Shown: positions 26,102-35,805 of the stretch, piece by piece
Position numbering within the stretch: position 1 is the first letter of the stretch
Layout: every line of letters begins with the position of its first letter
DNA from: Daldinia sp. FL1419
Lineage: Eukaryota; Ascomycota; Sordariomycetes; Xylariales; Hypoxylaceae
DNA: 64,000 nucleotides
Assembly: GCA_025201765.1 (NCBI GenBank)
Contig: MU623475.1
Location: 31,743-95,742 of the forward strand
Reading direction: 5' to 3'
The notes under the pieces: model-generated
Databases searched by the model: none
What the model saw: only the letters and a program-made list of their open reading frames with translations
What the model was told of the DNA's origin: nothing
Position numbers and translations under genes: made by a program

Positions 26102-26766
26102 CTATGCACCAGAGTTCGATTGGTAGTAAACAGACGGCTGTTGCGCCGCCCTGGTATATCTCGGTACAACATGCGTACGGCCATCGTGGTCGATATTAGC
26201 AACGGTCGCCTTGCAAACCGAGCAATCAACCCGAGTATTTTCAAACCAGCCCCCAATGCACGGCAGACAGGCGAGGCACGGGCAGATGCAACATAGCAAG
26301 CCCCCTACCAAACTATAGGTTCAAAGCCTTAGTACGATATCAGGGTAAATCTCATAAGTCGAGGTTTTCACATACAATTCCATTCCACCGCCTTCTCTTG
26401 TGGCAACCGTCCGGGTCCGCTGCTTGCAAGCCGGGCAGTCGATCCATTCGGGACTCCCGGTAAGCCTGTCGAGAGGCATTACCATCTCAGGGTCTTTCTC
26501 GTGGACGATCTGAGGCTGCCTATTATCTCTTATCGCCATGTTTGGTGGCTTGGAGGGCCTATTGAGGTTGTTAGCTCGGCGTTAAGGCATGCCGCCAAGA
26601 ATTCATACTCTTCGACGATTATCTGAGGGATTGATGGCTGAGTGCTCGCGCGTATAGCGTCTTGTTGATCCTCATTCGTCGTCTGGTCTGGTTGGGGTGC
26701 GGTTCTTACGGGTGGAGGAACTTGAAGATGCGTGTCTATTACACCCTCGACTTGTTTTTCAGCCAT
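26102..26766 (-). CDS. LITAF-like zinc-ribbon membrane-surface protein
   Basis: LITAF (SIMPLE-like) domain proteins sit on the cytoplasmic face of endosomes or plasma membrane through an in-plane hydrophobic segment flanked by two half zinc sites. The exons are 26766-26609, 26558-26376 and 26312-26102 (introns 50 and 63 bp, donors GTATGA and GTATGT), giving 183 residues. The N-terminal 80 residues are Pro/Gln-rich and disordered. C94-P-A-C97 forms the first knuckle, and C144-S-V-C147-K the second. The intervening segment LVGGLLCCICPCLACLPCIGGW is hydrophobic with seven Cys, a likely palmitoylation or membrane patch. The His that normally sits two residues before the second CxxC is replaced (VDCSVC). 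The splice joins were chosen because they restore both halves of the domain in one frame. The gene is divergent with the HET gene. Confidence 0.8.
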
Positions 26767-27361
26767 TTTCAATTTTGGATATAAGATTATATATAACGCT
26801 CCTTCAATGGGTCGATTAAGTAGACTTTCGTTCGAAATGGTTTCAATATGCTCTATTTTGCGCTGCAAATGATAAATCTACGACTTGGTATACAGTGCAT
26901 AAGCCCTTCTTTTAAACCTAAAGGACCAAGGTGAAGAGAGACAGATCTCCTGATTATAAGCAGGCTCTCGCCAAGGCACTGCGCCGCGCTCGAAGGCAGG
27001 CGTGTAACCAGTCATCTCAATACTACATTCTCCAAAGACTATTAAACAGTGAATCGAATGATACGCTTGTGCCCCAGATCTTTCTATTTACGGTTTATTG
27101 CTCCCCCCAAATTCCCCCAACCTGGGCGTCGAGCTGAATAGGTATCGGCCAGTTAAATCAAAACAAGTCTGCAGTATGACGCTCAGAAACCAGAAAATAT
27201 GGCTGTGTAAGGCTGACACGAGGTGACATGATTCGATAGAACTTCTACATCGGTATTTATTCCCCTTCTAGGCCTCTACACACCCCTGTCTTAGCAATGC
27301 GCCCCGGCAGCAGGACCTGGATTTTCCAACACCAACAGCATAAACGTCGCCACCATACAAA
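26767..27361. promoter_or_regulatory. Divergent promoter region between LITAF-like and HET genes
   Basis: This is 595 bp between two divergent start codons. A 68-codon plus frame at 26931-27137 has no coding character. No specific sites are recognised. Confidence 0.5.
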
Positions 27362-29116
27362 ATGCGCCTCTTGGAAGCCCGCGTTGCGAAGGAGAATGGG
27401 ATTCTAAAACTCGTAGAAAAAAAGGCGAACGAGATACCCAAATACGCCATATTGTCGCATACATGGGAAGAAGATGAGATAACCTTTGACGATATTCAAG
27501 ATGGAAATGCGACTTACGCATCAGTTAAGACGGCGGCAGCTCGCGCATCACTCGATAAGCTTTTTGGTGCATGCGCCCAAGCTGCCACGGATGACTACGA
27601 GTATATCTGGATCGACTCATGCTGCATCGATAAGCGCAGTAGTTCTGAGTTATCCGAGGCTATAAATTCCATGTTTGTCTGGTATCGTGATGCTGACGTG
27701 TGTTATGCCTTCTTACTCAACTCGCCGAACGAGCTCGTGACGAAAGAGGCGAAGGAACAATTTACGGCGAACAAGTGGTTCACCCGTGGTTGGACGTTGC
27801 AAGAGCTTCTCGCGCCTAAAGAATTGATATTCTTCTCTGATGATTGGACTCCGGTCGGCGAAAAGAAGTTTTTATGCTTACTCCTTGCTAGAATCACCAC
27901 AATCGACCACAAGATCTTGCTCGGCGATGAACCTCTGGAATCAGCCAGCATTGCAAGACGAATGTCGTGGGCTGCACAAAGGGTGACGACGCGACCAGAG
28001 GACATGGCTTACTGTCTGATGGGTATCTTCTCCGTCAATATGCCCATGCTATACGGTGAAGGCGGAGAGAAGGCGTTCTTAAGGCTTCAGGAGGAGATCA
28101 TGAAGCAATCGGACGACCAATCGTTGTTTGCCTGGGTCAACCCGAATTCAGAGCCGGACGCGATGGAGGGTCTCTTGGCGCCGGAACCATCATATTTCTT
28201 GAGCTCTAACGAGATAATTCCATACCAGGACTGGGAGCCTCGCGAACCTTACACCATAACTAACCGCGGCCTCAAGATTGATCTTAATCTCACTGCACTC
28301 GGGGACGACAAATACGTAGCAGCCCTCGATTGTCCCGTACCTCCTGATTATCAAGATTCGACCTTTTTAGCTATTTATCTACAGAAGCTGTCAGAACACG
28401 GTGACCAGTATGCGCGCATCCGGATCGAGAAGTTTGCCAGCGTCCGCACGCGAGGCCCTCTTCAAACCGTATACGTGCGGCAGAAACCGGAGCCACCGTC
28501 GTTCGAGGGCGTCTTTCTCCACCATTATCTCCAGTTAAGAGAAGGTCCTCCTCCAACGACATATCGGCTAGTCTGTCTCTTGAGTCCGCGCACCAAACAA
28601 AATGTTCCGGGGGCGCTGCCGGCGAGGACCTCTGCTAGAGAATGGGTTACTTACCGGTGGCCCCTTGTCTATATTCTTCACCGGAAACCGGGGCAACTTT
28701 CGGCGAGTCTGATATTCGAGCGCACGGACGGTGAGAGGCTGGCGATACTAATTGGTACGCTGAGTGGGTTTAATATAGCCTTCGGCGCTTGTGAACTTGA
28801 CGCTGACATCGACCTAAATGCTGTGCGGTTCGGGGGACTGGAAGTTCCTTTCAGGCCTACTACAGCAGGAAGATTTGAGCTCGGATCGCACAGTGTCCGC
28901 ATATCCGCCACGCCCGTACTACAATCTACAGACAAGTATTATATGGTAGACATCGGGATCGAAGCTGTTAATTGGACGCTTGGAGGCTTGGTTAGAGAAG
29001 CATGCGATGCTGTTATGGGTAGTTCGGAACCCAGTGAACAAGACGGAAAACAAGAAAATGAAGAGGATAAGAAATTGTCAAAGAAGAAATCTTTTTGGAA
29101 GCGGCTTACTCGCTGA
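27362..29116 (+). CDS. HET-domain (heterokaryon incompatibility) protein
   Basis: HET-domain proteins trigger programmed cell death when incompatible hyphae fuse, and are regarded as fungal NLR-like or TIR-related immune executors. The gene is a single 584-residue exon. The HET domain is at the N-terminus. YAILSHTW is at residues 28-35, YIWIDSCCIDK at 81-91 and FTRGWTLQELLAP at 140-152. It is followed by the usual DMAYCLMGIFSVNMPMLYGEG and the AFLRLQEEIMK helix that closes this subfamily's core. The remaining 300 residues are a beta-rich C-terminal region, of the kind seen in the common 'HET + DUF8212' proteins, and a Lys/Glu-rich tail. I see no NACHT, WD40 or ankyrin repeats. The frame is intact, so it could be functional. 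Whether it acts in allorecognition here is unknown, as most family members are uncharacterised. Confidence 0.9.
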   Translation: MRLLEARVAKENGILKLVEKKANEIPKYAILSHTWEEDEITFDDIQDGNATYASVKTAAARASLDKLFGACAQAATDDYEYIWIDSCCIDKRSSSELSEAINSMFVWYRDADVCYAFLLNSPNELVTKEAKEQFTANKWFTRGWTLQELLAPKELIFFSDDWTPVGEKKFLCLLLARITTIDHKILLGDEPLESASIARRMSWAAQRVTTRPEDMAYCLMGIFSVNMPMLYGEGGEKAFLRLQEEIMKQSDDQSLFAWVNPNSEPDAMEGLLAPEPSYFLSSNEIIPYQDWEPREPYTITNRGLKIDLNLTALGDDKYVAALDCPVPPDYQDSTFLAIYLQKLSEHGDQYARIRIEKFASVRTRGPLQTVYVRQKPEPPSFEGVFLHHYLQLREGPPPTTYRLVCLLSPRTKQNVPGALPARTSAREWVTYRWPLVYILHRKPGQLSASLIFERTDGERLAILIGTLSGFNIAFGACELDADIDLNAVRFGGLEVPFRPTTAGRFELGSHSVRISATPVLQSTDKYYMVDIGIEAVNWTLGGLVREACDAVMGSSEPSEQDGKQENEEDKKLSKKKSFWKRLTR

Positions 29117-29420
29117 AATGATAAAAATGCCCACGACTTATGCTACCTTGCCCGTCGTCGGCTCAAAACCTGACTGCGAATCTTTGCTGCCTCCAGCCGG
29201 AAAGATACGCTGTTGTTACGATAAACGAACTCTGGTAGATTTCCGCGCGAAAATCCTATGCGTTAAATTTCGTCAATTTTACGAAGTACATCGCTAGTGA
29301 AAAGGGGGAAGCTTGCGACCTATGCTCTAGAGAAGTGAACCGATCTTGGTTACCGTGATACTCTTATCCTTGTTCTGGCAATGCATGTTCGTCCCCATCC
29401 CGCAACTCTCCCTAGTCAGA
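29117..29420. other. Convergent gap between HET gene and exonuclease gene
   Basis: This is 304 bp between two stop codons on opposite strands. It presumably holds both 3' UTRs and overlapping terminators. Nothing else is seen. Confidence 0.5.
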
Positions 29421-31069
29421 CTAAGGATCATATCCCGGTGGAAATTCGCACGCCTCGAGATACTCCTCCCAAGACATTACCAAACTATCATCCGAAGGAT
29501 CGTCGTGGTAGTAGCCAGCCCCGATTCTTCCCGTCTCCCTTCCCTTTCCACTCTCCCTCAACTTCTTCAGCACCATCTCTTGCGCTTTGGCCTTTTGGCG
29601 TTCTTCCCTCTTCTTCTTCTCCGTCTCGTACTTCGCTAGGGCGTCTTTGGCCCATACCTCTAGTTTTTCGCGCTCTCTAAAACACCACAGCAGAAGCTCC
29701 CGAGACGCAAGTGTGTCCTCCATGCAGTCGTGTCCGCTTTTGGACGCTTGTATTTTGATGCCCAGGAGCTCCTGGCAAAGCGTCTTTAAGCCCCACTGGC
29801 GCCCTAGTTTATTGCCTTTTCCGAAAACCGCTTCTGCGACGACAATCGCAGAATCGACGACTTTGTGATGGATAATATGTATGACCTGTAAGTCGTGATT
29901 GAGCGAATGCCCTATGAGGATCGTGTCCGCATCGGCGATCTCGAAAAGCTTCGACCTTGCCGCCGGCCATCCATCCAGAGCGTTTCCACGAGCTTTAGCC
30001 TGGGTAATCATAGCTCGGGTGATGCCGCTGTACTTTGTTCTCCAGTCCGTCACATTCTGGGTTGGAAGCACGAGAGAGTCGATGAGAACTTCCCTCGTAA
30101 AAAGGTCCATAACGCAAATACGGGCAAGTTCGCTTCTTCCTCCCGCGATTCCAACCATCTCGCAGTCCATGACGAGTGCTTTTCGCTTCACCACCCCCTT
30201 TACTCTCTCTGGAGTCGGAATGAACCATTTAGTATTAATGTGCTTCCATTTCCGTCCGGTCCAGGTGCCCGTATAGTAGTTTTCGGCTATCAAGCAGGCT
30301 TCACTGTGGCAGCAGGGAGTCAAGGAATTAAGCAAGCCTGAGGTTTGCTTTGATGACGACCATGAATATTGGATTGAGAAGGGATCCTCAGGCACAGTCG
30401 GAGTTGGCATTTGGGATGCGGGGCCAGCTGTTGTTGGATTCTGCATTGTTCGACTTGTGCTTGAAGTAACAGCTGCATACCTAAGTTAATATATATGGCT
30501 AGATGTATTAAGAGATGCGTGAAGAACGGGGTGAAAATTGGCAATTTTGTCCGTTAAATACCTTTAGAGCCCTTGGAAAGTTTCTTTTCCTTGTTTTTTC
30601 GATATGGTTCTTGATCGACAGCGGTAGTAGTTACCGCGGGTTTGTTTATAGACTTGCCTAGGGACTTGGTTGAAGCAACGGGGGGCTTAGTCGCTGCCTT
30701 GGGCTTATCATCGGAAGCTTTGGTCTTAGATATAGACTTAGGATTGTTCTTAGGCGTGATCACTGCGGTATCAGCTGTTCCGGTGGTTGCCACGGCTTTC
30801 GTAGTACCATTCTTGGTGGCACTCGTGGTGGCCATCGTAGCAACGCCGGTGGTGGTAGCAGTAGAGGAAGCTGCATTGGTTTTGTGCTTTGTGTTAGTTG
30901 CCTTATGCTGCGCAAGTCCCGCCTTGGAGCCAAGCAACCGAGAGCATTCTGTGCACCATTTTGCTTTCATATGTCCCGTTTCCTTGATGTGAATCTCCAT
31001 AGATTTCACATCTTGAAAGGACAGTGCGCAGTCGCACCGTTTTACATAGGATCCGGTGCTTGGGGACAT
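29421..31069 (-). CDS. C2H2 zinc-finger plus DEDDh 3'-5' exonuclease
   Basis: This is a REX/ISG20-like RNA or DNA exonuclease. The exons are 31069-30562 and 30472-29421, with an 89-bp intron (donor GTATTT, acceptor GCAG), giving 519 residues. The N-terminus has a degenerate finger (C12/C14 with H27 and H33) and a good C2H2 finger (C39, C42, H55, H62). A Thr/Ala/Lys-rich linker follows (about 63-170). The exonuclease domain runs from about residue 265 to 435. Its DEDDh residues are D272 and E274 in MDCEMVG, D363 in GHSLNHDLQV, and H417 and D422 in GHDCMEDT. A Lys/Glu/Arg-rich coiled-coil follows, and the end is acidic and Tyr-containing. The ATG at 31069 was chosen because the frame upstream begins only with TTG. 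Fungal REX3/REX4-type enzymes process rRNA or snRNA ends; the exact substrate cannot be told. Confidence 0.85.
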
Positions 31070-33258
31070 GGTGTTTTCAGGTCGTGCAAATAGGTACCTA
31101 GACTCAAGGTGATCGTTTAGAAACAATTATTTATTATTGTTTTATTTCAACCGGTTTATATCAAAGTTCAAATTGGCGTAGAGGAAGTTGCAAGAGTCAC
31201 GAATTAATTGATTGAGCCGCGTCAAATAGCATACGTGGATCAGGAGGCCTACGGAGTCAGCCTGACTTTAGGGGGTACCTACCTGTATGTAAGACGGCTG
31301 GAAGGACCGGAACCACCCCACGACAAAGGACAGCGGGCCGCGGACTCACATGTTGCATCCGAATCTGATCAGCGAATCAGACACCAAGCCTTTATGCATG
31401 TTAATCTCGAAACTATTCATCCACCTGGACTCGCGTTGGACTTGCATTGTTTCACAAAATCATTACCTGATCAATTCTTCATGGATTTAACATACGGCAT
31501 ATGTGAAGTTCTGATATGTATCACAATTGCTGAGTTGTTAATTGCCTTCTTACACGAGCCAGCGACGCCCCTTGTACACGCGTCGCAGCGAACCGCATAG
31601 ACTACCTAGGTACCTAGGTAGCCATAAATACCTCATCAAATGTCGAGATCAAGCCCGCCTTTTCCAGAAGCCCGGGGGCAAGTTCCAAGGCTTATTATAT
31701 TTCTCACATATCATTCAAGCCACTATTTCTAAAGTTGCAAGGTAAGCGACACGCGATGAGATCGGCCGAGGCGCAGAGACGAACGGGAATATTAACAACC
31801 CTGTTTGTAAAAACATGGATTCATTCATCCTTCAATCCACACCTTGTTTCAATTATTACGTATTTTGCAGGCAACACGGACAAACGGTTGATTATCCTGA
31901 AAGTAATACTGGTACTACTATGTGCTATACTCGGACAGCCTCTTTGACCTAAGGTGAGGGTTTACTTGGGGTATAACTCTATGGGATAAAATACTATTGC
32001 ATATCCCCTAACTGATATCGATTCTATGAAGGGAATGGGAGGGCGAGAAAGGTAGGAATGACTCTTAGACTAAATATCTTATACTCGTTCAATATGATAG
32101 ATATTCAGTCATCCGGTATACCTAAAGTCTAACGGATGGATCAAGTCGAGTTTATGAATTCCATAGCTATTTAAAGGCTGGGCTGGGAGAGCTACTCCTT
32201 GGATCACAATGGAAGGTAATTTCCTGAAGTAAGAAAATGGAAAAGGCAAGTAGAATTTCTTCAACACCATTCTAAGACAATACCTACATTTTAATCACGA
32301 CGCACCTATGATCAATCCTCAGTCTAGCTTTAGATCATTCGATATAGCTGATGTAAGGTCAAAGACCTCTGCTCATTCCTATTTTTTTCTTCTATCTGGC
32401 GTTGACTATCCGATCTTCCTCCAAAATTGCCACGGAACCGCGGATACAATTAGCGCTGGAAAGTTGATATTGATATTAGTAGCTGAAAATGTAATACAAA
32501 TGACTTCGGGGGGGTTAAATAGGCAAGTAGCTGATGAATTGACGTCTCGGAATGCCATGTGTAGGGAATTTTAAATAAACCACTTACTTTCTCTCAAACA
32601 AATACGCCATCCAAACCCACCAATCCATGCCATAAAACCACTCAGAGGTCGCTATCTTCTGTTCATTTAGACTGAGCAGACTAAAAACCCCAGAATCATA
32701 CCATACCTAGTAATGCTATCGAGATGGATACAAAAGTAAAAGGTGGGCATATGCCGGAGCTATACGCGTGGCGAATATAATAAATTTTGGGAAGGAGACG
32801 TAGAATGGAGATAATAATAACTGACACGATGATTCGTTTGCTAAAATCATCAGGGGCTTAGTTGTCGTTGTCGCCGTACTCCTTGACTCCCATTGTCTGT
32901 CTACCTGCTTCGGGATTTAAATACTTAAATTCTTGTACTGGTAAAGGAGTTGATTTCAGAATTACGTATACCTTGGAACCAGCGAGGCGAGCTTCATCTA
33001 TAAGAATATAGAATCAATTCCTTGTGATGATCCCTATTGCTCCAATCATTATATCTTCCATAGCCTCTATCTGTTGTATCTTCTCATCTGCACAATCGCG
33101 AGAGATAGCAACGAACAAAAACAACAGTTAGTCTCACTTAAAAGTTTGCTCATATCTCGTAGGTCCTTTTGATTTTAATAATATCCCTGCGCTTCTCGAT
33201 AACTGAGAGCAGGTAAACAGGGGCAGCAGCACTAAAATAAGGCGTGGGGACTACGACG
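31070..33258. other. 2.2-kb intergenic region
   Basis: No convincing gene. A 130-codon plus frame at 31208-31600 starts with TTG and has random-looking composition, and an 88-codon frame at 32308-32574 is similar. A perfect 20-bp palindrome is at 31602-31621. The rest is AT-rich. Confidence 0.45.
31602..31621. repeat. Perfect 20-bp CTAGGTA palindrome
   Basis: CTACCTAGGTACCTAGGTAG reads the same on both strands and contains two overlapping ACCTAGGT units. It is the longest perfect member of the dispersed intergenic motif. Confidence 0.8.
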
Positions 33259-33438
33259 ATGGCTACAATACTCGAGTGGACTTCGTCCCTCCCGGCCATT
33301 GCCGCCTTCTGCCTGGTCTGCGTCATCGTTGTCGTGGGCGAGCTTCGGGCTCGGATAACCGACCTACAGGAAGAGCTAGCCGATTTACGAGCTAAAGTAG
33401 AATTCATGAATGACCTGGACGGTGAGTTCATCTATTAA
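33259..33438 (+). CDS. Small single-pass membrane protein with coiled coil (hypothetical)
   Basis: This is a 59-codon ORF from ATG 33259. Residues of about 8-27 are hydrophobic (SLPAIAAFCLVCVIVVVG). They are followed by a charged heptad-like helix (ELRARITDLQEELADLRAKVEFM) with Leu/Ile/Val at a/d spacing, and then an acidic end. Third codon positions are C/G-rich through the middle, unlike the AT-rich flanks. This suggests real coding. The frame ends DGEFIY and contains GGTGAGT near its end (33421-33427), which could be a splice donor leading to a longer protein. No family is recognised. It is divergent from nothing close and lies 0.4 kb from the DUF6594 gene. Confidence 0.5.
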   Translation: MATILEWTSSLPAIAAFCLVCVIVVVGELRARITDLQEELADLRAKVEFMNDLDGEFIY

Positions 33439-33882
33439 TGAATGATATGGCGTGAGAATGGAAACATGGGGTTCTATTGAGGGAGGTTTTGTCATTAAGG
33501 ATCTTATGCGTACAGGATGTTATGATTTGGGAATAATTGGATCTAAAACAACTCAAGATTGGAATGTATTCTTAATCAAACTTGCGATACTTGGTTTACA
33601 CCGCACGTTGTATGATAACTTTCTCCAATCCTCAACCATTATCCAATATGATACAGCCTATTCCATAAGTCATAAGTCACATCACGTCGTTAGTTGTTAT
33701 CAGTACTGATACAAGCAAGTTTCCTCCAAAGCCAGTATTCTGTCGGTGCTACTCCACAGCTCTCTTCCCGAAAGCCCATATGATGTACGCGCGCGAGCGC
33801 CAAATTCAGTGGCTTCGGTCCATTAGCGAATAAATTACCCATAATATCATGTTGCATTCGATGCCCTAAACGTGCTAGTTCC
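33439..33882. other. Short intergenic stretch
   Basis: This is 444 bp between the small ORF (+) and the DUF6594 gene (-). An 85-codon frame at 33452-33709 could be a second exon of the small ORF, but it is AT-rich and has no coding character. Confidence 0.4.
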
Positions 33883-35805
33883 TCATACAATTCCAGCAAT
33901 AACAGCCATCACTGCGCCGTAGAGTCCTACACAAACGGAAAGCTCCCAAGTTCGTACGGCAACTATGCCGCCTTGGATCAAGGCTCCAAGGATACCCAAG
34001 CCGACTAAGAATACCACTGTTAATCTCCCGAGATATCCAGGTATAATTAAAAATGTCAAAATTGGCAAAATGACAGATACGGTGATTCCAATAGATAATG
34101 GAACGATTGGCGATTCTTCATACATGCTGATAACAGTCTCGGTGCCAATTTCTTCCTGCCGGTATGGCGAGGTAGGTCGAGATTTGATAGGGGATGGAAT
34201 AGGAGATACGCTCCGGGGTTCAGCAACTGCGAAGTCGCGATGCGGGATCGGCGTCGGGATAGGATCCTCATCAACTACTTCCTGATATTCGTAACTTGGG
34301 CATACTAGGTCGTCCGTTGAATCGAGGAAACGAGTCTCGACTTCGGCAATAGGAGCGTGTGCTACTAGGTAGCTACGATATTCATGAATATCTTCCGTAG
34401 TCGGTGCTGGCATCCCCTGCGTGTCTTTGAACGATGATAATATACGATCTAGATAGAGTACATGAGTATACCGGATATTATTGATAACATTCGGGTGGTT
34501 TAAAAACTTACTGTATTGGTCTAGCTTAAATGCTATTTTACCAAGGAGGTCGGTTTTGTGCCAATGGAGTTCACCGCTGGCCATATACTCTGCTCTTCGC
34601 GATGCCGGGAAAATGCAGGTTGGTAGACGTCTAGCCTGCGTATCCGCAGCGTCGAGTCGACGAAGCTGCTCTTCAAGTTCGCAAAGTTCATCTTGAAGAT
34701 ACAGTAACAATCTATGATTCAATGTTTCAAATCTACGATATATGGGCCGGAGATGACCGGCGTCCGTTGAAGACGCAGATATCTTCGAGGCGAGAAGCTC
34801 GTAACCTGTAACTGGCAATCTCTCGGTCCTCGGAGCGTGTTGTGGTCGGCCGCGACTAGGCTCCCGTGGTGCGAAATCTCCTGGTGGTTCATGTGAGTGT
34901 TCAGAGTTTGCCCGAGGGTTTTCTGAAAAGTCATAGCTGCGCTTCCTATTCTCGGGCCCCGCCGTTCGAAGTCCGTTATGTGCTGGTGGGTAACCTTCGT
35001 TGATGGGCTCGGGACCACGCTCTGGACTCGTGCTTCGGTCAGTTTCATGTTCACCAATCGGCTCCGAAGCATCGTCTCTAAAGTTACTTGACGCCGTAGA
35101 TGCGCTACGGGTAGAAGGCGATTGGCCTCGAATAGAGGTTGGCGATCGACCGGCTGCTTCTTCCATTGATTTGCGAATGATTTCTGGTGTAACTGGAGGA
35201 GAATCCGAATCCAAAAAGTTGAGCGCGTTAGGTTGTTTGTTGGGAAACCTTTTTCTTCGGGAACCTGCTTTTCCTGTGGATTCCCGATTCATAAAAGGCT
35301 TTTCCGTGGCTGATGAAGCGCTCCTATCCGAACCTCCTGATCCAGCCTCGCTAGGGGCTACAGTTGCTAAGCTTGTCGATGCAACTGACGGTGAGTTCAA
35401 GCGAGGAAGTGATTCGCTTTCCGACGCGATATTGAGACGTGCGGCTTCTTGGGCAACAAAGCCAACTCCTGGTTGAATTATTCCCGGTTCTTCTGTCAAG
35501 GTGGGTGTTAATGTGACTGGCTTACCAGGACCTAACATAGGATCGGACGCATTCAAGACACTCGAAAATCTCCTATGGGCCTGGTTCGGATTGCCGTGAC
35601 CATAAGTTACGACCGGTGTGGGCTGTTTGATGTCAGTATTTCGTCTAGGCACACTTCTTCTCGTGGAAGGGGGGTAAGGATAGCCGGATTGGGCGTGGTC
35701 CTGGCTTTCGGCCATGTTGCGTTCTACGGCTCGCCAAGGGGTACCTCGATCGATCGCGGCCGGGACGGATGATGAACGATAATGTCTTGCGGACGACATC
35801 AGCAT
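33883..35805 (-). CDS. DUF6594-type fungal membrane protein
   Basis: Members of this Pezizomycotina family have a disordered N-terminus, a helical domain and a C-terminal membrane hairpin; their function is unknown. The exons are 35805-34512 and 34448-33883, giving 619 residues. The intron (34449-34511, GTAAGT..CTAG) is 63 bp and has no in-frame stop, so the unspliced frame is also open (640 residues). I chose the spliced form because it restores the family motif LDQYNRILSSFK. The first 330 residues are Ser/Pro/Arg-rich and disordered. Helices follow: YRRFETLNHRLLLYLQDELC with EEQLRRLDAAD, then the DLLGKIAFKLDQY helix. Three membrane segments come near the end (VPLSIGITVSVILPILTFLI, LTVVFLVGLGILGALIQGG, ELSVCVGLYGAVMAVIAGI). 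The protein ends right after the last helix. Confidence 0.8.
   Translation of the reverse strand: MLMSSARHYRSSSVPAAIDRGTPWRAVERNMAESQDHAQSGYPYPPSTRRSVPRRNTDIKQPTPVVTYGHGNPNQAHRRFSSVLNASDPMLGPGKPVTLTPTLTEEPGIIQPGVGFVAQEAARLNIASESESLPRLNSPSVASTSLATVAPSEAGSGGSDRSASSATEKPFMNRESTGKAGSRRKRFPNKQPNALNFLDSDSPPVTPEIIRKSMEEAAGRSPTSIRGQSPSTRSASTASSNFRDDASEPIGEHETDRSTSPERGPEPINEGYPPAHNGLRTAGPENRKRSYDFSENPRANSEHSHEPPGDFAPREPSRGRPQHAPRTERLPVTGYELLASKISASSTDAGHLRPIYRRFETLNHRLLLYLQDELCELEEQLRRLDAADTQARRLPTCIFPASRRAEYMASGELHWHKTDLLGKIAFKLDQYSKFLNHPNVINNIRYTHVLYLDRILSSFKDTQGMPAPTTEDIHEYRSYLVAHAPIAEVETRFLDSTDDLVCPSYEYQEVVDEDPIPTPIPHRDFAVAEPRSVSPIPSPIKSRPTSPYRQEEIGTETVISMYEESPIVPLSIGITVSVILPILTFLIIPGYLGRLTVVFLVGLGILGALIQGGIVAVRTWELSVCVGLYGAVMAVIAGIV

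Noticed and set aside
31208..31600. 130-codon plus-strand frame
   Set aside because: Starts with TTG, has random composition, no splice logic and no family resemblance.
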